Virus record (IMG/VR): IMGVR_UViG_3300046313_000423
Coordinates: 1 to 50,272 of that record
DNA length: 50,272 nt
Strand: one strand, 5' to 3'
From: a virus
In this document: positions 8,956 to 18,622 of the stretch, piece after piece
How positions within the stretch are numbered: the stretch's first letter is position 1
How the letters are laid out: every line of letters begins with the position of its first letter
Position numbers and translations under genes: made by a program
The notes under the pieces: generated by a model
What the model was told of the DNA's origin: nothing
Databases searched by the model: none
Seen by the model: the letters and a program-made list of their open reading frames with translations, nothing else

Positions 8956-9297
8956 ATGCTACTCAATGGAGAAGTGTATCTTGATGTCAAAAAATTCATC
9001 ATAGATTGGAACAATAAATATCCATATGACAGGTGGTGGAGAAAGAAATACAATATATCATTTGGAAGCGAAGATCACAAAAGAGCATCTTTTGTAAATA
9101 TGTCTATTGAATACAAAGAAGATATATATTTCAAAAAATTATCCGAAGAAGACGAAATAGATGACTTCGAAAGAGAAGTTGATAAAATGATTGGGTCAAA
9201 TAAAGAAGATCAAATAGGAGACAAAAAAGTTGTCAAAATGACAAAGAAGGAATTAGACAAAGAATTTGAAGATATTGATTTAGATGATTTCAACTAA
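8956..9297 (+). CDS. Tail assembly chaperone, second ORF
   Basis: This 113-residue protein starts directly at the base after the TAA of the preceding ORF, in the same frame. It contains a conserved-looking aromatic and basic block (FIIDWNNKYPYDRWWRKKYN) near residues 14-33, then an acidic lysine-rich tail. The tail ends DLDDFN. Size and position match the T part of gpG-gpGT chaperone systems. Expression probably depends on termination-reinitiation at TAAATG or on stop readthrough. The chaperone role comes from position only. Confidence 0.55.
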   Translation: MLLNGEVYLDVKKFIIDWNNKYPYDRWWRKKYNISFGSEDHKRASFVNMSIEYKEDIYFKKLSEEDEIDDFEREVDKMIGSNKEDQIGDKKVVKMTKKELDKEFEDIDLDDFN

Positions 9298-9308
9298 AGA
9301 CACTTAAA

Positions 9309-11099
9309 ATGGCAGATGAAAAAATAATACGTATTAGCGCTGACGCATCGGGATTCGGTTCTGAAATAAATAGAATTTCTGAAGGAGCAAAGAAAGCTTT
9401 TTCAGAGATTGGATTAGATGGATTATTTGATGAAGCAGATAGACAATTTGATAAATTTGAAGATAAGATAAAGTCTATATCTGATGAGTTGAAGAAAAAA
9501 CAGTCTGAAGCTAATGCTGATTTTGATTCAAGAAAAGAAAGCGGTGGTAATTCTTATCACCAACGTGCAATAGATTCAGAGCAGGGAGATTACAACAAAA
9601 GACATGATTCCGCAATAAAAGAATGGGAAAAATTTGTAGATAAATTAAGAAAAACTCTCGATAAAGAAGGTATAAATAACTCTTCAGACGCTTCTTCATC
9701 TACAGACAATAATAGAAAGGGAATAGAAGATGCTTTATCTAGAGGCTTAGGCAATGCAGGTGGGGATATAGGTCAATCTATTGGTAAAATGTTTCCTGGA
9801 AACATAGGTCAATCCATTGGTAAAAATCTTGGTAATTTACTTAACAAAGGTGGTCAATCTATCGGTAAATCTTTAGCTGGAAGCGGTGAGGCAGCAATAG
9901 GTGCAGAAGCGGTTGGCGCTGCAGAAGCAGGAGGAGCTGGCGCAGCAGGAGCAGCAGGAATGGGAGGTGCTTTAGCTGCTGCAGGAGTTGTTGCAGTAGT
10001 TGCAGCGGTTGCTATGGCTATAAAGCAACTCTATGGAATGGGTATGGATGATTGGAGAACTGAAAGTAAGATTAATTCAACATTTAATATAGATAGAGAT
10101 ACCTTTGGAAAAGGGGGTGATGATTTTGGAATGGATAATAAAGAATATAAAGAATTTTTCTTATCAGCGGCAAAATCAAGAGGCAGTGCGACAGATATAG
10201 AAAACATTGGTAGAAAGGAATTATCATTGATGCGTGGGTATGGCTTAGATCAAGGTCAAGTGCAATCTTTTGATAAATTCAACTTTCAAGATGTAACACA
10301 AAAGGACGGAACAGCTATAATAGTTGACATATTATCTAGATCAGAAAAACAAGGAATACTTGGCGTGTCAGGTGGAGATTTTTCAAGATTACCAGAAAAA
10401 CTCGAACAAGTTAGTAATATAATGGCATTTCAAAAAGCATCTGGAGAAAAAGTCAATAGTTTAGATGCCACTAATTTTATGTCAGCTGGTGGCCAAATTG
10501 GAGGTAGATTTGGAGACGACAGAGCATCAGAAGTTTACGGTAGGATGAATGAAAGCATCAAAAATCCAGGGAATGCTGGCATGAAAGCTTATGTCTTTGA
10601 GATGTTAAAAAAATCAAACCCCAACGCATCATTTACAGACTTACAAGGTATGATGGAGAATGGTGCATCTGGAGATAATTTGAAAGCTATTTTACCATCA
10701 ATAAGTAAGATGCCACAAGGTGAAATGCGTAGAATGGTGTTATATCAATTAACTAAAAATATGCAAGACGCTATAAGATTAGATAATGCAGGAAGTTTAC
10801 CAGCAATGATAAGTTCTATAGGTAATAAAGGAACTTCATCAAAGAATGCTTCAAATATTTACGATACAGCAATGAAAAGAACAGAAACAAATCTTGCCGC
10901 TATGGATCAATTAGGTAAGGTGATTGTGAATGGATTTACAGATGTTGGAGAAAAATACATAGCTAGACCAATTAATGATTTAGTCAGAGGTATGATGCAA
11001 AAAGATGATGGAAAAAACCCATATGGTCAAAATAACGGTAGATTTGATAGCAACACTGGTACCAAAAGAAATGCGGTGACTCCTAAATCAAGAAACTAA
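9309..11099 (+). CDS. Tape measure protein
   Basis: This 596-residue protein is predicted to fill the tail tube and set its length. The N-terminal 125 residues are charged and coiled-coil-like. Three GQSIGK repeats lie at 155-160, 167-172 and 182-187. An Ala/Gly-rich hydrophobic segment follows (about 190-245, with GVVAVVAAVAMAI), the probable membrane-insertion region. The C-terminal part is helical with a disordered Lys/Asn tail. At about 1.5 angstrom per residue the tail would be near 90 nm, similar to T4 gp29 (590 residues). It directly follows the chaperone pair, and its stop overlaps the hub gene start (TAATG). Confidence 0.85.
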   Translation: MADEKIIRISADASGFGSEINRISEGAKKAFSEIGLDGLFDEADRQFDKFEDKIKSISDELKKKQSEANADFDSRKESGGNSYHQRAIDSEQGDYNKRHDSAIKEWEKFVDKLRKTLDKEGINNSSDASSSTDNNRKGIEDALSRGLGNAGGDIGQSIGKMFPGNIGQSIGKNLGNLLNKGGQSIGKSLAGSGEAAIGAEAVGAAEAGGAGAAGAAGMGGALAAAGVVAVVAAVAMAIKQLYGMGMDDWRTESKINSTFNIDRDTFGKGGDDFGMDNKEYKEFFLSAAKSRGSATDIENIGRKELSLMRGYGLDQGQVQSFDKFNFQDVTQKDGTAIIVDILSRSEKQGILGVSGGDFSRLPEKLEQVSNIMAFQKASGEKVNSLDATNFMSAGGQIGGRFGDDRASEVYGRMNESIKNPGNAGMKAYVFEMLKKSNPNASFTDLQGMMENGASGDNLKAILPSISKMPQGEMRRMVLYQLTKNMQDAIRLDNAGSLPAMISSIGNKGTSSKNASNIYDTAMKRTETNLAAMDQLGKVIVNGFTDVGEKYIARPINDLVRGMMQKDDGKNPYGQNNGRFDSNTGTKRNAVTPKSRN

Positions 11100-13714
11100 T
11101 GTTTACAGAACAAAATGCATATGATGCTGTAATGAAGATAGCTAAAACAAAAGGTAATGTTAGAGCTGGCTTGATAGAGCGAATTTATAGACACGAAACA
11201 GGTCATTTTACATCAGGTCAATATGTAAAAACTGGATCAGCTGGTATGGAACGTGGAAGATGGCCAAAGATATCGAAAAATATTCCATACGTTACATTGA
11301 AAGATAATAAAACAAATAAGATTGTTGAATTTATCGTTTGGCAAGATACATATGATTTTTGTATATATTTATCTGATTACATAGATAGGCACGGTGGAAA
11401 TTGGGCACGGTGGAATAGTGCAAATTATTTAAGACAAAGAGACTATACAGGATTGGTTAATAATGTTAGAAATAAATGGATTAAGGGGGGTAATCCATAT
11501 TTGAATAATAATTATACTTCAAGCAATGGAACTTCTGGGAGTGACCCCCAAGTCTATTCGCCACCACCACCTATAGATAAAACGATAATTTGCAAAAAAG
11601 ACCAAACTATCCAAGAATTTATAGATGATAATAATATATTAATGTCAGTAAGTGAATTGACGCTTTATTTGACTAATTCATTGAGTATATATAAACATTA
11701 CAATCAACAACAGAAAGTAAAATATATAAAGGCAAGTGAAGAACTCATAACAACAGGGACTAAGATTTTAATACCTATGTATCAAATATCCGTGCCAAAG
11801 TCTATTTACAATATAAATCAAACAATAGTAGAAAACAGCAAATATAATGCATTTGTTGAAAAAGAAGTTAAAAAATTATTAAACAACGTAAATTACAAAA
11901 AAATAAATATATCTCAAGACGATTTAGATGGTTCAAAAGAATATGGAACATTACACAAAAAAGACAATAATGTATCAGTTTGGGTCTGGACTAAATCAAC
12001 AGATTATGATAAAGGTAGTCATTTAATAGATATAACTCCATTCATTATAGATATAACTACAAATGTTGGAGACAACGGTGGAAATTTTTCATTTTCATTG
12101 CCTCATATGACATTCGATGAATTAAAAAACGATTCAAATAGGCAATTCAATCTACCTTTAGATTGGATATTAGATGATAATTTTGAATCATTCGTAACAA
12201 AACAAACAATTCATAATGTAGTTGATTTTAATTCAAGTGATATTAAGTGCGATTTTAAAGATGACAATGATGAATTGAAATCAAATAGTCAAGTGTTACT
12301 TAGAAAGTCATCACTATTCAATTCAATATTACAAAAAAATGATGTTGTATTCATACGATTCGAAAGATTAATTGCTGATAAAGTATATTCAAATTTTACG
12401 TCAAATGAATTATTTAGAATTTCACCAAGTGATTTACCAAATAATGTTTATGATATGATTGGGTTAATAGATAATGTATCTATATCTTCACAATCAGATC
12501 AAAGTGAACAGATAGTATCTGTAGATGGTAGAGATTTAAGTAAATTATTGATTGATGATTCTATATACAATTTTATAGTTGGATTCGGAGTTCAATCCAA
12601 AGAGCAAATTCTTCAAAATTCAAATAAAAATAAATCGACTGGTAGAGTTGTCATGGAGGTTAATAAGCAAGAATTTAATGTTGGTGGTGGAATAGCTCAA
12701 GACAATGATTTTAATTTTTTTCAAACTCACTCCATAGATGAATGGATAGTATTCCTATTCAGTCAATTAACAAATACTTCAATAACTCCAGATAATTTAT
12801 TCAATTCCTATAAGGATAGGTCAATGATTACATCTAGACAAATTTCATCAAACTCTGGAGGTTTTGAATATAAGAAAACATTAGCTTCCGGAATATGGCA
12901 AATAGTGAAATTATGTTTTGATAGTGAAACTACAAAAAGAAGATTAGCAGACGATAGTTTATCGACTAACACGGGTAGTTTGATAAATATGGTTAGAAAA
13001 TATGCTCAAAAACCATTCGTAGAATTAAATATGGATACTTATGGAGATAAATATTATTTTACATTTAGAAAACCACCATTTACATATGAAAGTTTTAAAA
13101 CTAATCCTTGTATAAATATATTTGAAGGTGATGTTATTCAAGATAATTTAGACTTTGAAAGCGAATATTATTCTATGTATCAATTAGATGCGTTGGGATC
13201 ATTGATAGAATCCACAGATGGTCAAAATCTAATAGTATTGCAAGCAATATTGTTACCAGAATTTGTTGAGTTTTTCGGATTAAGGAATTTACATGTATCT
13301 TCTAATTATCTAGACTTTGATATGTCAGTGAGTAATCTCACAGAAGCTAATTTACAACATTTAATAGATCAGCACCAAGAAGATTTAGGATGGTTGATTG
13401 AGTCGAATTGCTACTTACCATTCACGAGAAAAGGCAGCATAACTATAAAGGGAGACAGAAGAATCAAAAGAGGCATGAATATAAGACACTTTGGCACTGG
13501 AGAAGTATATTATGTTGATAGTGTATCCAATACTGCTTCTTTTTCCAATACTTCAGATAGATCAACAACATTGCAAGTAAGTAGAGGAATGGTTGAAAAA
13601 GATATAGAAAAATACTTCAACATTACAAATAGAGAAAAAATTGGAGGTAAAATAAATTGGAATGTGAATAGAGATATTTTCAAATATTTAATGCAAAAAA
13701 GACAATTCAGATAA
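11099..13714 (+). CDS. Baseplate hub protein with N-terminal muralytic domain
   Basis: This 871-residue protein combines three parts. Residues 1-130 look like a lysozyme/glucosaminidase-type domain, with a catalytic-type Glu33 in IYRHETGHFTSG followed by SAGMERGRWPK. Residues about 165-230 resemble a LysM module (IICKKDQTIQEFIDDNN to ITTGTKILIPMYQ). From about residue 290 onward it reads as a beta-rich hub body (FIIDITTNVGDNGGNFSFSLP, then SVDGRDLSKLL) like gp27/gpD-type rings. It would join tube, spike and baseplate and open a local hole in peptidoglycan. It follows the tape measure and is followed by the spike, with one-base overlaps on both sides. Confidence 0.7.
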   Translation: MFTEQNAYDAVMKIAKTKGNVRAGLIERIYRHETGHFTSGQYVKTGSAGMERGRWPKISKNIPYVTLKDNKTNKIVEFIVWQDTYDFCIYLSDYIDRHGGNWARWNSANYLRQRDYTGLVNNVRNKWIKGGNPYLNNNYTSSNGTSGSDPQVYSPPPPIDKTIICKKDQTIQEFIDDNNILMSVSELTLYLTNSLSIYKHYNQQQKVKYIKASEELITTGTKILIPMYQISVPKSIYNINQTIVENSKYNAFVEKEVKKLLNNVNYKKINISQDDLDGSKEYGTLHKKDNNVSVWVWTKSTDYDKGSHLIDITPFIIDITTNVGDNGGNFSFSLPHMTFDELKNDSNRQFNLPLDWILDDNFESFVTKQTIHNVVDFNSSDIKCDFKDDNDELKSNSQVLLRKSSLFNSILQKNDVVFIRFERLIADKVYSNFTSNELFRISPSDLPNNVYDMIGLIDNVSISSQSDQSEQIVSVDGRDLSKLLIDDSIYNFIVGFGVQSKEQILQNSNKNKSTGRVVMEVNKQEFNVGGGIAQDNDFNFFQTHSIDEWIVFLFSQLTNTSITPDNLFNSYKDRSMITSRQISSNSGGFEYKKTLASGIWQIVKLCFDSETTKRRLADDSLSTNTGSLINMVRKYAQKPFVELNMDTYGDKYYFTFRKPPFTYESFKTNPCINIFEGDVIQDNLDFESEYYSMYQLDALGSLIESTDGQNLIVLQAILLPEFVEFFGLRNLHVSSNYLDFDMSVSNLTEANLQHLIDQHQEDLGWLIESNCYLPFTRKGSITIKGDRRIKRGMNIRHFGTGEVYYVDSVSNTASFSNTSDRSTTLQVSRGMVEKDIEKYFNITNREKIGGKINWNVNRDIFKYLMQKRQFR

Positions 13715-14754
13715 TGAAAGAAGATACAGCAGAAACAGGAGAAACAGTCAGACACCCAGCAATAAGAGATACAGCTGGCATTGGATACATTATTGTTCCA
13801 AATAATATAGATTATTATGATTATGTCACATCTTGCATGAGAAACTCAACAGTTTGTATAATAACTCAAGATGGAGAAATCATAAAGAATGTTATTGTTT
13901 CAAAAAACACATGGAATGATATAGATTTCCCAAGAACACCAGACAAAAAAGGAAGTGCTGTAGCTTGGTTGAATATATCGAATAAAAACAAACCAATAAT
14001 ACTTTGCGCTTTAAATAAGATAGATGAATTAAACAACAACAGGGAATTGAATTCATTTAATTTTTCAAGAGAAGATTTATACACATCTGTACACATAGAA
14101 GGAGATGGTAAAACTGGAACTTTGAATATATTTGTAGATGGTGAAACAAAAGGTGAATCTGTAATAAATTTCAAGATAACAAATTCAAATAACTTAGGTG
14201 AATTAAATATATATGTTCAAGGAGATATATTATTTGAATCTGAGAATGACTTCAATATAAAATTGAAAAATAAGCTTCACATTCAAATAATAGATGAAGA
14301 AGATAGTTCAAAACAAACAAATATCAGTTATGAATTGAGAACTGGATTCACATATATTGATGAATTTGAGAATAAAATAACTATAAGTGAAAAAGGTGTT
14401 GAAATTATCGATAAAAATAAAAATAACATAATAACTCATGAAGGAGGCATAGAAGCAATCGTAGATAGTGGTAAAATATCATTAAAAAGTGGGGTGGCTG
14501 GAATGTTATTTAAAGGTAAAGTAATAAAAATAGATGACAGTGGCATAATTATAGATTCAATGAATGGTGATATACAAATTAACGCTGGCGATAACGTTAT
14601 ACAAATGACTGACAGTGGAATAAATATAGATAGTGGCGATAAAAATGTTTCGATAAATGGATCAAATCAAGTCTTGTATTCCAAAATTCCAGGATCGACA
14701 GAAATAATCGATTTCAGCCAAATAGGCGTATCAAAAAAAGTGAAAATTGGATAA
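13714..14754 (+). CDS. Baseplate spike protein (gpV/gp5-type)
   Basis: In this 346-residue protein, residues 15-105 look like an OB-fold: YIIVPNNIDYYDYVTSCMRN, then IDFPRTPDKKGSAVAWLN and KPIILCALNKID. This is the usual head of tail spikes. From about residue 125 on it is built of short alternating strands with Gly/Asp turns, especially the C-terminal 100 residues (DSGIIIDSMNGDIQINAG and similar), as in the intertwined beta-helix of gp5C or gpV. There is no PAAR tip domain inside the protein. It would pierce the host outer membrane. It follows the hub gene in the same operon. Confidence 0.75.
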   Translation: MKEDTAETGETVRHPAIRDTAGIGYIIVPNNIDYYDYVTSCMRNSTVCIITQDGEIIKNVIVSKNTWNDIDFPRTPDKKGSAVAWLNISNKNKPIILCALNKIDELNNNRELNSFNFSREDLYTSVHIEGDGKTGTLNIFVDGETKGESVINFKITNSNNLGELNIYVQGDILFESENDFNIKLKNKLHIQIIDEEDSSKQTNISYELRTGFTYIDEFENKITISEKGVEIIDKNKNNIITHEGGIEAIVDSGKISLKSGVAGMLFKGKVIKIDDSGIIIDSMNGDIQINAGDNVIQMTDSGINIDSGDKNVSINGSNQVLYSKIPGSTEIIDFSQIGVSKKVKIG

Positions 14755-14757
14755 ATT

Positions 14758-15213
14758 ATGCTAAGAAGATGCAATATAAAGAAAGTTTTTGGAAAAACCA
14801 TACATAAAAATATGTCAGCCTCTGAGCTTAAATTTGTTTGGGATTCTATACCTAAAGAATTGAGAAAAGACTTTCCAGAATTATCTAATATGATTGGAGT
14901 CGCATTAACAGCCGAAAAATTGACTTCTGAAGCGGTTGCTAAATTTCAATCAGCTAAAAAAACCCTAGAAACTCAGAAAGAAATAGTATTAGCTGCGGCT
15001 GCAACTACTGCTGGTAATCCTTCTTATTCTATAGCTAAAATAGCAGAAGAAACAGCAAAAGCATCATTAAATAAAATTGGAGCAAGCGCAATACAAAAAA
15101 CAAAATCAGTCTCTGAAGCCTTGATGAATAAGATGATGGAAATTGGAGGTTGTAAGATTGTAGAAGAATCAAGCGAAAAATTGAAAATCAATTTAACAAA
15201 AGATGAATTATGA
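14758..15213 (+). CDS. Baseplate-module protein of unknown function
   Basis: This 151-residue, mostly helical, Ala/Lys-rich protein matches no family I recognise. Its first 15 residues (MLRRCNIKKVFGKTI) resemble those of the acidic protein at 240-599, with 8 of 15 identical including FGK. About residues 55-115 are Ala-rich with heptad-like spacing and could form a long helix or coiled coil. It lies between the spike and a baseplate gene and overlaps the next gene by 4 bp (ATGA), so it is probably a baseplate assembly or tail-tip protein. Confidence 0.6.
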   Translation: MLRRCNIKKVFGKTIHKNMSASELKFVWDSIPKELRKDFPELSNMIGVALTAEKLTSEAVAKFQSAKKTLETQKEIVLAAAATTAGNPSYSIAKIAEETAKASLNKIGASAIQKTKSVSEALMNKMMEIGGCKIVEESSEKLKINLTKDEL

Positions 15214-16145
15214 ATATAGAAGATTCTTTAACTAAACAAACAAAAGATGGCGAAAGATCATATTCTGAAATCGTCTTAGATAAACAAAAAGGTAGAGAGT
15301 GGTTAAATACTATATATCCTTCTGAATTTGAATATTACGCTTGCGCACTAGAGATAACTGATCAAGATGGAAACAGAATCGAATTTTTCAGTTTCCCTAT
15401 GATGCCAAATAGCATGTCTGAAAATAGAAATTCTATAACAAACATAAAAAAAACAATGGGTGGTGTTGTCGTTACTAGTAATTCAACATTCATACCATTT
15501 GATATTTCATTATCTGGAAATTTTGGAAGAAAATTTAGAAAAATATCGCACGTTGATAATGATCAAGTATCACATTCCAAAATTGCAGACAAACCCATAA
15601 ATAATTCAGATGGTGATGTAGGTATATACGATGGTGGAGAACTAAGTGGTATAAGGGTGAAGCCGATATTTTCAACAGATTATAAAACTGGTTATGGCTG
15701 CACTAAGATTTTGGAAAAAATATTCTTGAGAGCACAATCCACTGATTTAAATAGAAAGCCCCTGAGATTGTTTTTTTATAATTTGAGTTTAAATTCAAAT
15801 TACTTAGTAGAACCTATAAATCTATCAATAACGCAGAGCAAAGATCAAAATATGATCTGGAATTATAGTTTACAATTAAAGGCAATCGCACCAGCTAAAT
15901 TTATATTTTCAAATTATAAATCATCTTTAAAGGAATTAAGATCATATAATAAAAAATTTATCAAGATGTCAGCAGAGTCATCTTTAATAAATGAAATGTT
16001 GAAGGATGTAATAAATGGTCAAACTCCAGTTCAAAGCGCACTAAATCAATTTAAAAATTACAAGGCTTATGGGAATCAATCTGCTTTTAAGATATTAAAA
16101 CAAATAACAGATAATCCATTAGAATCTATAAATTCAATAAGATAA
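15210..16145 (+). CDS. Baseplate protein (hub/tube-initiator region)
   Basis: This 311-residue protein has a beta-rich central part with FFSFPMMPNSMSENRNS near residue 67 and GNFGRKFRKI near 107. The pattern of a proline-methionine loop, a beta hairpin and a fold centred on FPMMPN recalls tube-initiator/LysM-type baseplate proteins of contractile systems, but I cannot assign a family securely. The C-terminal 80 residues are helical and basic. It is encoded between the spike and the gp25-like wedge gene, and both junctions overlap (ATGA before, TAATG after). Confidence 0.55.
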   Translation: MNIEDSLTKQTKDGERSYSEIVLDKQKGREWLNTIYPSEFEYYACALEITDQDGNRIEFFSFPMMPNSMSENRNSITNIKKTMGGVVVTSNSTFIPFDISLSGNFGRKFRKISHVDNDQVSHSKIADKPINNSDGDVGIYDGGELSGIRVKPIFSTDYKTGYGCTKILEKIFLRAQSTDLNRKPLRLFFYNLSLNSNYLVEPINLSITQSKDQNMIWNYSLQLKAIAPAKFIFSNYKSSLKELRSYNKKFIKMSAESSLINEMLKDVINGQTPVQSALNQFKNYKAYGNQSAFKILKQITDNPLESINSIR

Positions 16146-17080
16146 TGAAATTTGACAAAGAAACAGTGCAATATTTTTCTGAATCGTTGAGATATAATAT
16201 TTCAACGTATATTGACCTATACTCCACTTTCATCTCAGAATATCAAAAGAAAATAGAGAATTATTTTAAATTTTCTGATGAAGATGCAGACGTAGAAGCG
16301 TTCGATTTCTTAGATTCTATGATTGAAGAAGCCACTAAAATTGACGATTTAATTAAAATTAATAAAAAGCGCTTCAATAAAATAAATCATTGGGAATTTG
16401 TTTGTTTTTTAGATGACATAAGAAATAATCTAAATACGATTCAAAACACTTCTAAATGGATTGGTTCTAACAAGTCAAAGAATAATTCTAGATCAATAAC
16501 TATACAGACTAATCACATTCTTTTGCAAAATGAAAGTCTTGAAAGCGTTGCTAAGGATAATTCAATGGTTGATTTTCAAAATGATTGGGTCAATATATCA
16601 TTACAAAACAACATATTAGAACAAGATTACGATACGAATGGTGGAAATAATTTAGAAATATCTAAAGATATATCATCAATCAAAAAATTCTCAATAAATT
16701 CAGTTGTAGATTCATTGATTGGGTATAGAATGTATGGTATGGATATTGACAAGAATATAACTTTTGAAAATGAAGATTTGAAAGTAAAATCTTTTACAGA
16801 AACAATAAAACAATCTGTCCTCATATTATCTGCATTACGCAAGGGTGATGTTCCTGAATTTCCATCATTTGGAATAGATGCTGATTTAAGCGTAGGTAAT
16901 ACCGTGGGTAAATTGATTTATTCTAGTATAATAAGGCAATTGATTACAGTTTTTTCATCTGATGACACTCTTTCTGATTTTAATGTCACAAGTATAGATT
17001 ATCAAAATTCTGATTTAATTATAGAATTTTCAATCAACACATTCAACAATAAAACATTAACAAACAAAATAACAATATAA
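16145..17080 (+). CDS. Baseplate wedge protein with C-terminal GPW/gp25 domain
   Basis: This 311-residue protein has an N-terminal helical half (about 1-170) with no match I recognise. Its C-terminal 100 residues look like the gp25/GPW fold: SFTETIKQSVLILSALRKGD, then EFPSFGID, a helix IRQLITVFS, and final strands FNVTSIDYQN and LIIEFSINTFN. gp25-family proteins nucleate sheath assembly on the baseplate. The usual family length is about 100-140, so this is a fusion with an extra N-terminal domain. Placement directly before the gpJ-like gene supports the call. Confidence 0.7.
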   Translation: MKFDKETVQYFSESLRYNISTYIDLYSTFISEYQKKIENYFKFSDEDADVEAFDFLDSMIEEATKIDDLIKINKKRFNKINHWEFVCFLDDIRNNLNTIQNTSKWIGSNKSKNNSRSITIQTNHILLQNESLESVAKDNSMVDFQNDWVNISLQNNILEQDYDTNGGNNLEISKDISSIKKFSINSVVDSLIGYRMYGMDIDKNITFENEDLKVKSFTETIKQSVLILSALRKGDVPEFPSFGIDADLSVGNTVGKLIYSSIIRQLITVFSSDDTLSDFNVTSIDYQNSDLIIEFSINTFNNKTLTNKITI

Positions 17081-18279
17081 TGTTTACAGAAATATCCACA
17101 ATAGAAGAATTAAAGGAAATGTTTGTTGAGATAATGCTTAATAAAACAGATAAGATATCAAAAATTTCAGATGGTTCCGTAAATAATGGTATTGCGTTTG
17201 GTAATGCTAAGATAGCGCAAAAGATCATGAAAGATGTCGCAGTGTTAGAAAGTCATTTGTTTCCAGATTCTTCATTTGGGGAATATCTTGATAATACAGC
17301 GAGATTAAAGGGTATATCTCAAAGATTTGGTCCAAGACAAAGTTCAACTTATTTGAGAATAGTTGGTGATCGCAATACAGTGTATGAACCGAACATCAAT
17401 GTTTTTTCATCTTCATCAGGAGTGAAGTTTGATTTAGAAAAACAAATAGTTATTCCAGAATTTGGATATTGTTATGCTAAAGTAAGAAGTCAAATAAAAG
17501 GATTAGAATCAAATGTAGATGCTCTCACAATAAATAAAGTATCTAATCAACCAAGTGGTCATAAGTATTGCATAAACGAATATTCTGCTCAATACGGTTC
17601 AGATTCTGAAAACGATGATACATTCAGAAAAAGGATTCAAGATGGTGTCAATATATTATCTAGAGGTACTGTATCTATGTTGGAGCAATCATTTATGAAA
17701 ATAAATGAAAATGTAATGAAAATTTACCACAATGGATTTGATTCTTTTGGGAGAACAATAATTTCTATATTGACGATTAATGGAGTAGATTTAACGGATT
17801 CTGAATTGAATGATATATTGATAAGATCAGAAAAATTTTTTAATATTTCTGAATTAAGACCAAATGGTGTGAATGGTTCTAACGTAGTGTTGCAAAATAT
17901 ACAATGGCAACCTGTAGATATTTCTACTAGAGTTGAAATAGAATCAAGCTACAATCCAGATGATATCAGAAGAGATATCCAAATAAGATTAAATAAATAC
18001 ATAGATTATAGACGTTGGAAATTAGGTCAAAAGATAGAATGGGATAATTTATTAGATATAGTTAAAAACACAAATGGAGTAAGATACATTAGTGATAACT
18101 TTTTCCACCCTCGCAATGATATAAGTGTAGATTTACGTAAATTACCAAGATTGAGAGGTTTTCAATTACTGAATTTAGATGGGTCAATAATTAAAGATAT
18201 ACAAGGTAATTTGAATCCTATATTTTACCCTAATGATGTAGATTTCAGTTATCAATCAACTGTCTTAAAAACAATATAA
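17080..18279 (+). CDS. Baseplate wedge protein J (gp6-like)
   Basis: This 399-residue protein matches the Baseplate J family layout. The N-terminus has SSFGEYLDNTARLKGISQRFG, the usual helix linking to a beta domain (about 60-160, with RIVGDRNTVYEPNINVFSS). Then come EYSAQYGSDSENDDTFRKRI and the alpha/beta core. The C-terminal region (WQPVDISTRVEIESSYN, RRDIQIRLNKYID) is typical of J-type wedges. It forms the iris around the hub together with gp25. It starts at the stop of the gp25-like gene (TAATG). Confidence 0.8.
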   Translation: MFTEISTIEELKEMFVEIMLNKTDKISKISDGSVNNGIAFGNAKIAQKIMKDVAVLESHLFPDSSFGEYLDNTARLKGISQRFGPRQSSTYLRIVGDRNTVYEPNINVFSSSSGVKFDLEKQIVIPEFGYCYAKVRSQIKGLESNVDALTINKVSNQPSGHKYCINEYSAQYGSDSENDDTFRKRIQDGVNILSRGTVSMLEQSFMKINENVMKIYHNGFDSFGRTIISILTINGVDLTDSELNDILIRSEKFFNISELRPNGVNGSNVVLQNIQWQPVDISTRVEIESSYNPDDIRRDIQIRLNKYIDYRRWKLGQKIEWDNLLDIVKNTNGVRYISDNFFHPRNDISVDLRKLPRLRGFQLLNLDGSIIKDIQGNLNPIFYPNDVDFSYQSTVLKTI

Positions 18280-18283
18280 AATC

Positions 18284-18616
18284 ATGTCAGAGCAAAAAAA
18301 TGTAAAATTTGATACTATTTATATAGGTAATTCAGATGAAAGAGGCGTGAATGGTGAAGTGCCTCTAATTTTAGAGAATATTCCAGAATCTGAAACCTCT
18401 GGGATAGTTAGAAGTATTGTGAATATAAATTCAAACAACAAAGTGATAAATAATAAGAGTGTTCTTGAAGGAGAATTATGTTTATTATCTAAAAATAATA
18501 ATAAAAACTACATAGATTTTGAAATAAATGACAATGGTGAGTTAATAATACATGGAGATAAAGCAAATAATTACCATATGAATGAAGATGGTGAATTAAT
18601 ATATAAAGATAGATAA
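18284..18616 (+). CDS. Small tail-fibre-associated protein
   Basis: This 110-residue protein is beta-rich and highly polar. Its C-terminal 35 residues hold two short similar blocks (INDNGELII and MNEDGELIY), a turn-strand repeat seen in fibre-associated proteins. It lies right after the J-type wedge gene and before a probable fibre protein, so a role in attaching fibres is likely. No named family is recognised. Confidence 0.55.
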   Translation: MSEQKNVKFDTIYIGNSDERGVNGEVPLILENIPESETSGIVRSIVNINSNNKVINNKSVLEGELCLLSKNNNKNYIDFEINDNGELIIHGDKANNYHMNEDGELIYKDR

Positions 18617-18622
18617 GATATT

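Noticed and set aside
8940-8960. Slippery heptamer for a -1 frameshift in the tail chaperone genes.
   Set aside because: The A-run GAAAAATAAATG does not form a standard X XXY YYZ site, and both ORFs are in the same frame, so a shift would not join them.
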